From an uncultured Coriobacteriaceae bacterium (GTDB lineage: Bacteria > Actinomycetota > Coriobacteriia > Coriobacteriales > Eggerthellaceae), in the NCBI GenBank assembly GCA_902796815.1, contig CADBQL010000446.1, positions 1 through 5,957 of the forward strand: a stretch of DNA of 5,957 bases. Direction: 5' to 3'. The translations under genes and the position numbers were made by a program. Under the pieces are notes generated by a model, which worked only from the letters and a program-made list of their open reading frames with translations, did not search any database and was not told the DNA's origin. Shown here piece by piece: positions 5,842 to 5,957 of this stretch (the first letter of the stretch is position 1; every line of letters starts with the position of its first letter).

Positions 5842-5957
5842 ATGGAATTGTTAACCGATGTAGCGTTTCTCTCTCGATTGCAGTTTACGCTCACGGTGGC
5901 GTTCCACTTCGTGTTCGTGCCGCTCTCGATTGGACTTGGCCTGATTACGGCCATTGC
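5842..5957 (+). CDS. cydA: Cytochrome bd oxidase subunit I, N-terminal fragment (3' end beyond the window)
   Basis: The 38 visible codons start MELLTDVAFLSRLQFTLTVA and continue through FHFVFVPLSIGLGLITAI. This matches the conserved beginning of CydA (LSRLQFALT..HF.FVPLT.G). H22 corresponds to His19 of E. coli CydA, a haem ligand. The hydrophobic stretch from about residue 15 is the first membrane helix. With CydB, the complete protein would form a quinol oxidase in the cytoplasmic membrane that reduces O2 to water with high affinity. The quinol-binding Q-loop, the other haem ligands and any cydB lie outside the window, so integrity cannot be judged. It has its own promoter and a near-perfect ribosome binding site, 120 bases after hypF. 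Confidence 0.9.
   Translation, partial: MELLTDVAFLSRLQFTLTVAFHFVFVPLSIGLGLITAI

Overview
The window is a chromosomal stretch of about 57% GC (estimated by eye) with four same-strand genes, the first and last cut by the window edges. The gene set is a flavodiiron protein, a phosphoglucose isomerase of the transaldolase-fusion type, a HypF with an unusual insertion, and cytochrome bd subunit I. GC-rich third codon positions and this mix of anaerobic and microaerobic functions suggest a GC-rich anaerobe. My best guess is a member of the Coriobacteriia (Eggerthellaceae or Slackia-like), but this is inference from gene content and codon style, not a database match.

Layout. Positions 1-1073 hold the 3' nine-tenths of a class A flavodiiron protein (oxygen or NO reductase). 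A 207-base gap follows, with an inverted repeat and a pair of near-identical 11-mers. Positions 1281-2975 encode a stand-alone glucose-6-phosphate isomerase that resembles the C-terminal half of bifunctional Tal-Pgi enzymes. Its stop codon lies in a probable intrinsic terminator with a T6 tail. The next 190 bases carry a possible promoter and a strikingly structured leader: a perfect 10-bp hairpin whose loop is complementary to a segment downstream. Positions 3166-5721 encode HypF, the carbamoyltransferase that begins synthesis of the CN ligands of [NiFe]-hydrogenases. Its stop codon sits inside a strong hairpin. After a 120-base gap with an extended -10 promoter and a near-perfect Shine-Dalgarno sequence, cydA begins at 5842 and runs out of the window.

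How the genes relate. Each gene has its own leader, and the gaps of 120-207 bases argue for separate transcription units, not one operon. The theme is energy and redox metabolism of an anaerobe that meets oxygen: the flavodiiron protein and cytochrome bd both reduce O2 to water, HypF supports hydrogenase maturation, and the isomerase feeds glycolysis or the pentose phosphate route. No mobile element, CRISPR array, tRNA or rRNA was seen. The most interesting unexplained signal is the structured leader ahead of hypF. The most unusual protein features are the Asp/Ala-rich insertion and the altered motif in the YrdC-like domain of HypF.
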